From positions 1 through 14,600 of the forward strand of contig DFBM01000052.1 of NCBI GenBank assembly GCA_002366645.1: a stretch of DNA of 14,600 nucleotides, given 5' to 3'. Both the position numbers and the translations under genes were made by a program. This DNA is from Rhodobacterales bacterium UBA3080. GTDB lineage: Bacteria > Pseudomonadota > Alphaproteobacteria > Rhodobacterales > Rhodobacteraceae. The notes under the pieces were generated by a model, which was given only the letters and a program-made list of their open reading frames with translations, was not told where the DNA came from and did not search any database. Positions 6,637 to 13,310 of this stretch are shown here, piece after piece; the stretch's first letter is position 1, and every line of letters starts with the position of its first letter.

Positions 6637-9600
6637 GTGCAATTTTCGAAACTCAGACTTCTTGGCTTTAAAAGCTTTGTTGACCCGACCGAACTGGTGA
6701 TCGCGCCGGGTTTGACGGGCGTGGTCGGGCCGAATGGTTGTGGCAAGTCGAATTTGCTCGAGGCGTTGCGCTGGGTGATGGGCGAAAACCGTGCGAAGGC
6801 CATGCGTGGCGGCGGCATGGACGATGTGATCTTCGCGGGCACTTCCTCGCGCCCAGCGCGAAATTTCGCCGAAGTTACGTTGACAATGGACAACACTGAT
6901 CGACTGGCACCTGCGACTTTTAACGACCAAGACAAACTGGAGGTCGTGCGCAGGATTACGCGGGATGCGGGCTCCGCTTACAAAACAAATGGCAAAGATA
7001 CGCGTGCACGGGATGTGCAAATGCTCTTCGCGGACGCATCGACAGGTGCACATTCACCGTCATTGGTGCGTCAAGGCCAGATTTCGGAACTAATCAACGC
7101 CAAACCGAAAACGCGGCGGCGGGTGCTGGAAGAAGCAGCGGGAATTTCCGGTCTTTATCAGCGTCGGCATGAGGCCGAACTTAAGCTGAAAGGCACAGAA
7201 ACAAATCTGGCGCGGATCGAGGACGTTCTGGAACAGCTTGACGGCCAGATTAAATCACTGGCACGTCAGGCACGACAGGCGGCACGTTACCGCGAGATTG
7301 CCAGCGAATTGCGACGCGCCGAGGGGTTGCTGTTATACCGTCGGTGGCGCGAAGCCGATGTTGAAAGACAGACGACATCCGAAGCGCTGACCGCCGCGAC
7401 AAAAGGAGCGGCCTCCGCTCAGGGTGAAGCCGCTTTGCGGGCGAAGGCAAGGGCAGAAACCGAGAGCAAGGTCCCGCCGTTGCGTGAAGAAGAAGCCATC
7501 GCGGGTGCCGTTTTGCAAAGGTTGTTGGTTGAGCGGGATTCCCTGAACGAGCAGGAACAGCGCGCGCGGCAGGCCATCGACGATCTGAAAGCAAGAATTG
7601 CCCAGCTCGGCCGCGATATGGAGCGCGAAAAGGGTTTGAACCACGATGCTGGTGAAACCATCGAACGATTGGACTGGGAAAAGACCGCTCTGGCGAAGGC
7701 GCATGAGGGTCATAGCGATAAACTGGATGCCGCCAAGGAAGCCGCACGTCTGGCGGGTACGGTTCTGAACGAACAGGAATCCGAGTTGGATAAACTGACC
7801 GAAGACGCCGCCCGTTTGTCGGCGCGGCATCAAGCTGCAAAACGCCGTATGGAGGAAGCTAGCGCAACACTTGCAAAACTTGTGGCGGAAACAGAAAACG
7901 CGCGCACGACTGCGGCCAAAAACGAAGTTGAGCTTGAGGCAGCCGGCGGACGGTTGACCACTGCACGCGAGGCGCAGGAAGAGGCAGTCGTAGCCGCGCA
8001 AAAAGCCGAGATTTCTTTGACACAGGCGGAAACTGCGCGTGCAGATGCGCAAACGCTGGATTCAGAAACCCGCGCAAGCTTGTCGGAAGCGGATGGTGAA
8101 GCCAACGCGCTGCGCGTCGAGGTTTCGGCGCTTCAAAGGCTGATCGAGCGGGATCAGGGCGACGGCAAGCAGTTACTGGACGAAGTACGCGCAGATAAGG
8201 GTTTTGAGGCGGCTTTGGGAGCCGCGCTGGCGGACGATTTGAAGGCGCCGGAAGTCGGGCCGGACGGAATGTCCGGTTGGACAACTCTGCCAGAATATGC
8301 CGACCGGATGAAGTTTCCTACAGGCGTCACGCTTCTGGCCGAATATGTGCAGGCTCCCGCCGTTCTTTCGCGTAGGCTGGCGGCGATCGGGCTTGTTGAA
8401 AGGGATCAGGGCGCGGCGTTGCAAGCAAGTTTGCAACCGGGGCAGCGGCTCGTGTCACGCGAGGGTGATTTGTGGCGTTGGGACGGGTATCGTGCTGGTG
8501 CCGATGACGCACCTTCGGCGGCAGCGTTAAGGTTGCAGCAGGTTAACCGTTTGGCCGATTTGTCCGATGCGTTTGCAAGCGCTGAAGCACGTGCCGATAC
8601 CGCACGTGACGCCCACAAGGCCGCGCGTGCAAACCTTGATACTGCGCAACAGGCGGACCAAAACGCGCGGCGGTTACGCAAAGACGCTGATGAGGCTGTA
8701 AACAATTCAACGCGCCAGTTGTCGCGCGCCGAAGCCGATCTCGATATGTTGAAAGGCAAGCTGGAAACTTTGCGGATGGCAGTTTCCCGTCGCGAGGAAG
8801 AGGCTGGCGATGCGCGGGATGCACTGCGCGAAGCAGAGCGCGGCATCGACGACCTCGGCGATCTGGAGGCAGCGCGTGATGCGGTCGAGGGGGGCAAGGT
8901 AGCCGTCGAAGCAGCGCGGATGACAATGCTGACAAAGCGTTCACTTTCCGATGAATTGCGGCGCGAGGGCGAGGCCCGGGTTCGTCGACAGCAGGAAATC
9001 ACCAAAGAGGTAAGCGGTTGGCGTCTACGGTTGGACAATGCTGAAAAACGTTTGGCTGAACTTGAAGCGCGCAAGGTTGAAAGCGAGGCGGATTTGACCG
9101 CCGCGACAACCGCGCCCGAAGAACTGGTCGCCAAACGGGAGGCTCTCGCTACATCGATCGAACAAGCAGAGGCGCGCCGAAATAGCGCCGCTGATGCGCT
9201 GGCCTTGGGCGAAACCGCGATGCGGCAGGCGGAAGAGGACGAGCGCGGAGCGGAACGCGCGGCCTCCGAAGCACGCGAAGCGCGAGCACGTAGCGAAGCT
9301 CTGGCCGAGGCGGCCGGTTTCCGTGTTGAGGCCGCCGCTGATCGTATCCGCGAAGAAATGGAGCTGGAACCAGCTGCTTTGTTGGAAACGCTAGGGGCGG
9401 ATCCAGACAAAATGCCACCTGCCGATATGATCGAGAATGACGTGAACCGCTTAAAGCGCCAACGCGAGGCGTTAGGGGCGGTGAACTTGCGAGCTGAAGA
9501 AGATGCGCGTGAGGTTCAGGAAGAGTTCGACACTTTGAACGGCGAAAAGAACGACCTTGAAGAGGCGGTGAAAAAGCTACGCCACGGGATCGCCAACTTG

Positions 9601-10095
9601 AATCAGGAAGGCCGGCAACGCCTATTGGCTGCCTTCGACGAGGTTAACAAGAACTTCACCAAGCTCTTCAAACATCTGTTTGGTGGCGGGGATGCCAATC
9701 TGGTTCTGGTCGAAAGTGACGATCCGCTGGAAGCCGGCCTTGAAATTATGTGCCAGCCACCGGGCAAGAAGCTATCCACGCTTTCGTTGCTTTCGGGTGG
9801 CGAGCAGACTCTGACCGCATTGTCGCTGATCTTCGCGGTGTTCCTTGCCAATCCCAGCCCGATTTGTGTGCTCGACGAGGTCGACGCCCCGTTGGACGAC
9901 GCCAACGTCACGCGGTTCTGCGATTTGCTGGACGAGATGACCAAGCAGACGGATACGAGGTTTCTGATCATCACCCACCACGCTGTAACAATGGCACGGA
10001 TGGACCGGCTTTACGGTGTGACCATGGCCGAGCAAGGCGTTTCGCAGCTGGTGAGCGTAGACCTGCGGCAAGCTGAGGAAATTATCGAGGGGTAA
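6637..10095 (+). CDS. smc: Chromosome segregation protein SMC
   Basis: A 1152-residue structural-maintenance-of-chromosomes ATPase, the core of the bacterial SMC-ScpAB condensin that compacts and segregates the chromosome. The head is split. The N-terminal half has Walker A GPNGCGKSN near residue 31 and RQGQISELINAKPKTRRRVLEEAAGISGLYQRR. The C-terminal half has the ABC signature LSGGEQ (1052-1057), Walker B ICVLDEVDAPLD with catalytic E1081, and a distal ITHHAVTMARMDRLYGVTM. Between them lie two long Ala/Glu/Arg-rich coiled-coil arms around a hinge at about 518-640 (ALGAALADDLKAP to WDGYRAGADDAP). Length is normal. I prefer GTG at 6637, with AGG eight bases upstream and yielding MQFSKLRLLGFKSF; TTG at 6634 is the alternative. 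The 5' control region is unusually rich in cell-cycle motifs. Confidence 0.97.
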   Translation: MQFSKLRLLGFKSFVDPTELVIAPGLTGVVGPNGCGKSNLLEALRWVMGENRAKAMRGGGMDDVIFAGTSSRPARNFAEVTLTMDNTDRLAPATFNDQDKLEVVRRITRDAGSAYKTNGKDTRARDVQMLFADASTGAHSPSLVRQGQISELINAKPKTRRRVLEEAAGISGLYQRRHEAELKLKGTETNLARIEDVLEQLDGQIKSLARQARQAARYREIASELRRAEGLLLYRRWREADVERQTTSEALTAATKGAASAQGEAALRAKARAETESKVPPLREEEAIAGAVLQRLLVERDSLNEQEQRARQAIDDLKARIAQLGRDMEREKGLNHDAGETIERLDWEKTALAKAHEGHSDKLDAAKEAARLAGTVLNEQESELDKLTEDAARLSARHQAAKRRMEEASATLAKLVAETENARTTAAKNEVELEAAGGRLTTAREAQEEAVVAAQKAEISLTQAETARADAQTLDSETRASLSEADGEANALRVEVSALQRLIERDQGDGKQLLDEVRADKGFEAALGAALADDLKAPEVGPDGMSGWTTLPEYADRMKFPTGVTLLAEYVQAPAVLSRRLAAIGLVERDQGAALQASLQPGQRLVSREGDLWRWDGYRAGADDAPSAAALRLQQVNRLADLSDAFASAEARADTARDAHKAARANLDTAQQADQNARRLRKDADEAVNNSTRQLSRAEADLDMLKGKLETLRMAVSRREEEAGDARDALREAERGIDDLGDLEAARDAVEGGKVAVEAARMTMLTKRSLSDELRREGEARVRRQQEITKEVSGWRLRLDNAEKRLAELEARKVESEADLTAATTAPEELVAKREALATSIEQAEARRNSAADALALGETAMRQAEEDERGAERAASEAREARARSEALAEAAGFRVEAAADRIREEMELEPAALLETLGADPDKMPPADMIENDVNRLKRQREALGAVNLRAEEDAREVQEEFDTLNGEKNDLEEAVKKLRHGIANLNQEGRQRLLAAFDEVNKNFTKLFKHLFGGGDANLVLVESDDPLEAGLEIMCQPPGKKLSTLSLLSGGEQTLTALSLIFAVFLANPSPICVLDEVDAPLDDANVTRFCDLLDEMTKQTDTRFLIITHHAVTMARMDRLYGVTMAEQGVSQLVSVDLRQAEEIIEG

Positions 10096-10121
10096 TCCGA
10101 GATTTAGGCATGTTCTATCAG

Positions 10122-10152
10122 AGCCGTAATCGTCACAACTGACGCTATGGCT
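10122..10152. terminator. Hairpin between convergent smc and gcrA
   Basis: The outer stem AGCCGTA/TATGGCT (10122-10128 with 10146-10152, one G-T pair) encloses a perfect inner stem CGTCA-CAAC-TGACG (10131-10144), with a small AT/C bulge. It lies in the 69-bp gap between the 3' ends of smc and gcrA. The position suggests a shared bidirectional transcript end, but neither side has a real T-tract, so it may be a 3'-end stability hairpin instead. Confidence 0.42.
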
Positions 10153-10164
10153 TGATACGACTGC

Positions 10165-10734
10165 TTAACGGGCGCGACGGTCTCGGCGGCTGCTCATGGG
10201 CTGGAACGCTACGGCGACGTGGGTTTCGCAATAGGGTTTGCCTGCCTGCACAGGATGTCCACAGAACCAGAAATCTTCGGTTGCGGGATCACCGATTGGC
10301 CATTTGCAGGTCCGTTCGGTCAGTTGCATCAGGGTCAGCTTTTTGGCTTGGCCTTCAATCTCCACGACTTTGGCCAGCGCTTCCGCACTAACTTCGGAGG
10401 CCGAAGGTTGTGGCGGCAAAGGCTGGCCAGCCGTGATGATCGGCCGTTTACGCGGGATGTCGCGCGCCGTCGGGATTTCGGTTGTGGATTTCGGATTGGC
10501 GACTTTTACCGGCTCTTTGGGTTTAGCCTTGGCTTTGGGCGCTTCTTTCTCCACCGGTTTTGGTGCAGTCTTGGCTTTAGCTGTGGTGGTTCGGTTGGAC
10601 AAACCCAGCCGGTGCACTTTGCCGATCACGGCATTGCGCGTTACGCCGCCAAGCTCTTTGGCGATCTGACTTGCTGAATTTCCTTCGCCCCACATTTTAG
10701 TGAGGGTAGCAACGCGTTCATCTGTCCAGGACAT
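10165..10734 (-). CDS. gcrA: GcrA cell-cycle regulator
   Basis: A 189-residue GcrA, an alphaproteobacterial transcription factor that binds RNA polymerase sigma70 and CcrM-methylated GAnTC promoters to drive S-phase genes. The N-terminal DNA-binding helix-turn-helix region is typical (SWTDERVATLTKMWGEGNSA, then QIAKELGGVTRNAVIGKVHRLGLS). The middle (about 50-115) is a Lys/Ala/Pro-rich linker. The C-terminal domain has the conserved TCKWPIGDP, FWFCGHP and KPYCETHVAVAFQP motifs. I chose ATG at 10732-10734, with GGAGGGG five bases upstream; a longer start adds nine non-conserved residues. It faces smc, and its upstream neighbour on the same strand is fetB, 131 bp away, with its own promoter-like sequence between. 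Confidence 0.95.
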   Translation of the reverse strand: MSWTDERVATLTKMWGEGNSASQIAKELGGVTRNAVIGKVHRLGLSNRTTTAKAKTAPKPVEKEAPKAKAKPKEPVKVANPKSTTEIPTARDIPRKRPIITAGQPLPPQPSASEVSAEALAKVVEIEGQAKKLTLMQLTERTCKWPIGDPATEDFWFCGHPVQAGKPYCETHVAVAFQPMSSRRDRRAR

Positions 10735-10768
10735 CTTGCCCCTCCGTACCAATATCACCACACCCCAA

Positions 10769-10797
10769 ACGGGCGCAAAACCTGCGCCCCGTGAATC
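10769..10797 (-). promoter_or_regulatory. gcrA leader: GC-rich hairpin next to a GAnTC site
   Basis: GGGCGCA (10771-10777) and TGCGCCC (10783-10789) form a perfect 7-bp stem with a 5-nt loop, extendable with a one-base bulge. Immediately upstream in the gcrA direction is GAATC (10793-10797). The pair lies 37-63 bases before the gcrA ATG, downstream of the predicted transcription start. No T-tract follows on the gcrA strand, so a leader hairpin or protein site fits better than a terminator. Autoregulation through GAnTC is an inference. Confidence 0.4.
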
Positions 10798-10826
10798 TTT
10801 ATCAAAGTTAAAGGAGGCTCTGCTCT

Positions 10827-10854
10827 ATTGTAACCCTTGGTGCGGGAAGTTCAA
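10827..10854 (-). promoter_or_regulatory. Probable sigma70 promoter of gcrA, bracketed by an inverted repeat
   Basis: On the minus strand TTGAAC (10854-10849) and TACAAT (10832-10827) are 16 bp apart, a good sigma70-type match, placing the start near 10820 and giving a leader of about 85 nt. A perfect inverted repeat CCCTTG (10834-10839) / CAAGGG (10852-10857) with a 12-bp centre covers the spacer and -35. It may be an operator, or a hairpin ending the fetB transcript. Confidence 0.5.
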
Positions 10855-10865
10855 GGGAACAGCTG

Positions 10866-11663
10866 TTATTTTGTTAGGCGGTCCAACCGCAACCTATGGC
10901 GTTCGTCCGTCAGGCGATAAACGGACCCGAGCACAGCCATCAATACTCCCAAGCCAGTCGAGCCACCGATCAGGAACATCACCAGTAGCTGGTATTTAAC
11001 CGCTTCGGTCGGATCGACGCCCGAAAGAATTTGCCCGGTCATCATACCCGGGAGCGAGACGATCCCGGTTGCGGCCATTGAATTGATAATCGGCATGAAA
11101 CCGGTGCGAAGGGCGCGGCGCGTGAAGGGGCGCATGGATTCCCATTTTGTGCGTCCCAGCAAAAGTTGCGCCTCAATTGCAATCCGTTCGCGTTGGGCGG
11201 CAGTGTTCAGGGTGTCGAGTGACAGGGAAATACCCGTCATAGAATTACCGAGTATCATCCCGAAAAGCGGCAGGGCGAAACGCGGGGTCCACCATGGGTC
11301 CGGCTGAATCTGGGTCGTAAGTGCGATGACCGTGATTGTTGTACCCGAGAACATCATTGCGCCGGTGCCGAGGCTGAAACCCCAAATCCCAGATAGTTTA
11401 CGGTCCTGTCGTGCCCATACTTCGCGACCCGCCAAGATAATCATTGTAAACGCAACGAGTGCGGTCAGTAACGGTGATACAACCGCGAACAGACTTTTGA
11501 GTAGCAGGCCGACCAGAAGCAACTGCACAATCATCCGCGTCGCCGCGATGGCCAGTTTGCGTTCCAGCCCGAGCTTTAACCAAAGCGATAGGCCGCCGTT
11601 TAAAACCAGAAAGCTGGAGGCTAGAACGAGATCGAGATAGGTGAGTGATACATATTCGGTCAT
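10866..11663 (-). CDS. fetB: FetB-like ABC transporter permease (iron export type)
   Basis: A 265-residue membrane protein of the FetB (YbbM, UPF0014) family, with roughly seven hydrophobic segments. Landmarks are LTYLDLVLASSFLVLNGGLS, TRMIVQLLLVGLLLK, MIILAGREVWARQDRKL, the very conserved PLFGMILGNSMTGISLSLDTL, and IINSMAATGIVSLPGMMTGQILSGVDP. With FetA it forms an ABC transporter that lowers cytoplasmic iron and protects against oxidative stress in E. coli; the same role is inferred here. The ATG overlaps the fetA stop (ATGA, 11663-11660), so translation is coupled. Length is normal. It is the last gene of a permease-fetA-fetB cluster, 131 bp before gcrA. Confidence 0.92.
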   Translation of the reverse strand: MTEYVSLTYLDLVLASSFLVLNGGLSLWLKLGLERKLAIAATRMIVQLLLVGLLLKSLFAVVSPLLTALVAFTMIILAGREVWARQDRKLSGIWGFSLGTGAMMFSGTTITVIALTTQIQPDPWWTPRFALPLFGMILGNSMTGISLSLDTLNTAAQRERIAIEAQLLLGRTKWESMRPFTRRALRTGFMPIINSMAATGIVSLPGMMTGQILSGVDPTEAVKYQLLVMFLIGGSTGLGVLMAVLGSVYRLTDERHRLRLDRLTK

Positions 11664-12247
11664 GTCATGATCGCTCCGTTTTCTATTCGCAAAGTGGAAC
11701 AGTTGAGCCGGTGGGGTTGATCCGCGTCATGGGTAACCAGAAGAATGGAAACGCCCTTGTCCATTTGATCCCGTAACAGGGCTTCGACTTGCAACGTTGT
11801 TTCTTGATCGAGGGCGGCTGTCGGCTCATCGAGCAACAGAACGGCGGGGCTGGTTTCGAGGCATCGCAGCAAACCGAGGCGATGTTTTTCGCCGCTCGAC
11901 AGCCGCGTCACTTTCCAGTTCAGGGCGTCGGTGGAAAGACCGACGAGGGGCAGGCGGGCTTTGGTGCCTTCGTGATCGGAAAAATGCGCTCCGACATCAT
12001 CCTGCCACCACCCAGTTTCCGAAGGCAAAAACGCAACATTTCTGCGCCAAGCCGGTGCTGTTGTGTCTGACCTGTTCAGTTGACCCGTCGAAACGTCACC
12101 GCTGTTTGGATCCAGATCGGCTAGTGCACGCATTAACAAGGACTTGCCTGCACCGGACGGGCCAGTGATGGCAAGGCACGCTCCATCCTCGACTCGCAGG
12201 CTCATCGGCTGAAGACCAGCACGCGATAAAGACTTGACGATCAGCAT
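11660..12247 (-). CDS. fetA: FetA-like ABC transporter ATP-binding protein
   Basis: A 195-residue ATPase partner of FetB. It has Walker A GPSGAGKSLL (residues ~29-38), the signature LSSGEKHRLGLLR, Walker B AVLLLDEPTAALD and the switch histidine in LLVTHDADQ. The sequence WRRNVAFLPSETGWWQDDVGAHF fits the FetA (YbbL) subgroup, which is short compared with most ABC ATPases. The ATG at 12247-12245 overlaps the stop of the upstream permease (ATGCTGA), and the end overlaps the fetB start by four bases, so all three are coupled. A TTG at 12271 would extend it by eight residues but is less likely. Confidence 0.92.
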   Translation of the reverse strand: MLIVKSLSRAGLQPMSLRVEDGACLAITGPSGAGKSLLMRALADLDPNSGDVSTGQLNRSDTTAPAWRRNVAFLPSETGWWQDDVGAHFSDHEGTKARLPLVGLSTDALNWKVTRLSSGEKHRLGLLRCLETSPAVLLLDEPTAALDQETTLQVEALLRDQMDKGVSILLVTHDADQPHRLNCSTLRIENGAIMT

Positions 12248-13128
12248 TGTGCGCGCCGCCTTTCGCTCCAAGCCATAAGTATCGCACCAGTGATAATGAC
12301 CGCCGCGCCGATGTAAGTAAGCGTTGAGGGAACGACGCTATAGATTGCGAAGTCGTAAAGTGCGGCGAAGACCAGCGTGGCGTAGAACAGCGGAGCAACA
12401 AAGCTGGCGTCCCCGCGACGCAATGCTACCAGGAATACAGCTTGGGCTGATACCATAAGCAGACCGATCGCCGCTAGACCAATCCATTGGAGCGGCGTCG
12501 GCCACACCCATACGAATATCGCGGTCGCACCAGCAAAAATCGAGCCAAAGCCGTTAGAGAAAAGCAAGATTTGTAGGGTCCCTTCGCGTCGGCTGAGAAG
12601 TTTGACCAGTATAATCTCGACCGCGAGAACAAATGCGGCCAGCAATGCAATCAAAGCGGCGGGCTGGAAGGATGCGGTACCGGGCCGGATCAGCAGGAAA
12701 GCTCCGACAACGGAAAGCGCCGCTGCCGCCCAACGACGTGGTCCGACGGATTCGCCTAGCAACGGTATAGCGAGCACCATCGCGATAATCGGGTTAAGAA
12801 AGGTTATGGCCGTGGCGTCAGCCAAAGGTATCAGCGTTGCCGCCGCAAACATACAGGTGACGCCGAACCAACCCGCAAGGGCGCGGCCGAAATGTAACTT
12901 TACGGCAGCATGTGTGAATTTGGGGCGCAGAATACCGGCCGTAACCAATAGCAAAATTAAGGCAAAAATGTAACGTCCTGCTGTGATCTGTAAGGGATTC
13001 AAAGCCGGACCCAACACTTCGGTTCCAAGGGTTTTGGCGAGCAGGCTGGTCCCCGCTACTAGGGCGCTGGCAAATAACATAAGGGCCACAGTTAAAACTA
13101 ACTTAAGGGTATGAGATTGGTCGTCCAA
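12241..13128 (-). CDS. EamA/DMT-superfamily permease, first gene of the fetAB cluster
   Basis: A 295-residue transporter with about ten membrane segments in two EamA repeats. Landmarks are ATLIPLADATAITFLNPIIAM, GESVGPRRWAAAALSVVGAF, and SFVAPLFYATLVFAALYDF in the second half, ending in a basic tail (ERRRAQC). The substrate is unknown. The start is TTG at 13128, supported by an AAGGA-type ribosome-binding site about eight bases upstream; no better in-frame ATG precedes the first helix. Its stop overlaps the fetA start by seven bases, which suggests a shared operon. The overlap suggests but does not prove a functional link with iron or metal export. It resembles the permease at 3056-3997 only at family level. 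Confidence 0.88.
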   Translation of the reverse strand: MDDQSHTLKLVLTVALMLFASALVAGTSLLAKTLGTEVLGPALNPLQITAGRYIFALILLLVTAGILRPKFTHAAVKLHFGRALAGWFGVTCMFAAATLIPLADATAITFLNPIIAMVLAIPLLGESVGPRRWAAAALSVVGAFLLIRPGTASFQPAALIALLAAFVLAVEIILVKLLSRREGTLQILLFSNGFGSIFAGATAIFVWVWPTPLQWIGLAAIGLLMVSAQAVFLVALRRGDASFVAPLFYATLVFAALYDFAIYSVVPSTLTYIGAAVIITGAILMAWSERRRAQC

Positions 13129-13159
13129 CGTGCTGATCCTTCTGATGTCTTTTTAAACT

Positions 13160-13188
13160 ACTAAACGAGTTTGTTCGAATAGCAACAA
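13160..13188 (-). promoter_or_regulatory. Possible promoter of the permease-fetAB cluster
   Basis: On the minus strand TTGTTG (13188-13183) and TTTAGT (13165-13160) are 17 bp apart, about 30 bases before the permease TTG start. The -35 matches only at TTG, so support is modest. The flanking TTGTT/AACAA (13171-13175, 13184-13188) is a small inverted repeat. Confidence 0.3.
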
Positions 13189-13210
13189 GCGGTGTCGAAG
13201 TCCGCCACGA

Positions 13211-13239
13211 TTGACTTAAAGTCAGGTTTGCGGCATGAA
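13211..13239 (+). promoter_or_regulatory. argD upstream -35-like element overlapped by palindrome TGACTT-A-AAGTCA
   Basis: TTGACT (13211-13216) resembles a -35. The hexamer 17 bp on, CATGAA (13234-13239), is a poor -10. A perfect 6-1-6 palindrome at 13212-13224 overlaps the -35 and would be well placed for a repressor or activator dimer. I do not recognise it as a known ArgR box. Confidence 0.35.
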
Positions 13240-13291
13240 CCAGAATTCACCCACCGCAGCGGTCGCAGGTGGGTGTTTTCATTTTCAATGA
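13235..13291 (+). CDS. Possible 18-aa leader peptide upstream of argD
   Basis: ATG at 13235 opens a short frame, MNQNSPTAAVAGGCFHFQ, ending at TGA 13289-13291, 19 bases before the argD GTG. AGG lies nine bases upstream as a weak ribosome-binding site. The frame runs through the terminator-like hairpin, the layout of translation-coupled attenuation, but it contains no arginine codons. The T-tract of the terminator by itself would encode Phe codons, so chance is a serious alternative. If transcription starts from the -35-like element at 13211, the ATG would lie upstream of the transcript start. Confidence 0.25.
   Translation: MNQNSPTAAVAGGCFHFQ
13248..13285 (+). terminator. Intrinsic terminator / attenuator-like hairpin before argD
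   Basis: CACCCACC (13248-13255) and GGTGGGTG (13268-13275) form a perfect 8-bp GC-rich stem with a 12-nt loop, followed by TTTTCATTTT (13276-13285). This is the clearest intrinsic-terminator shape in the window. No plus-strand gene precedes it, since the upstream gene is divergent, so it must end a short leader or small RNA, or act as an attenuator of argDF. The segment TGCGG at 13229-13233 could pair with CCGCA at 13254-13258 and disrupt the stem. Confidence 0.6.
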
Positions 13292-13310
13292 CCGTACAGG
13301 AGATTAAGAC

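Noticed and set aside
8406..9410. 334-codon minus-strand ORF opposite smc
   Set aside because: It lies in the coiled-coil part of smc; its Ser/Arg/Ala-rich translation is the expected antisense of GC-rich Ala/Glu/Arg codons, with no recognisable domain.
10219..10677. Plus-strand ORFs across gcrA
   Set aside because: GcrA has both conserved termini on the minus strand; the plus-strand translations are low-complexity shadows.
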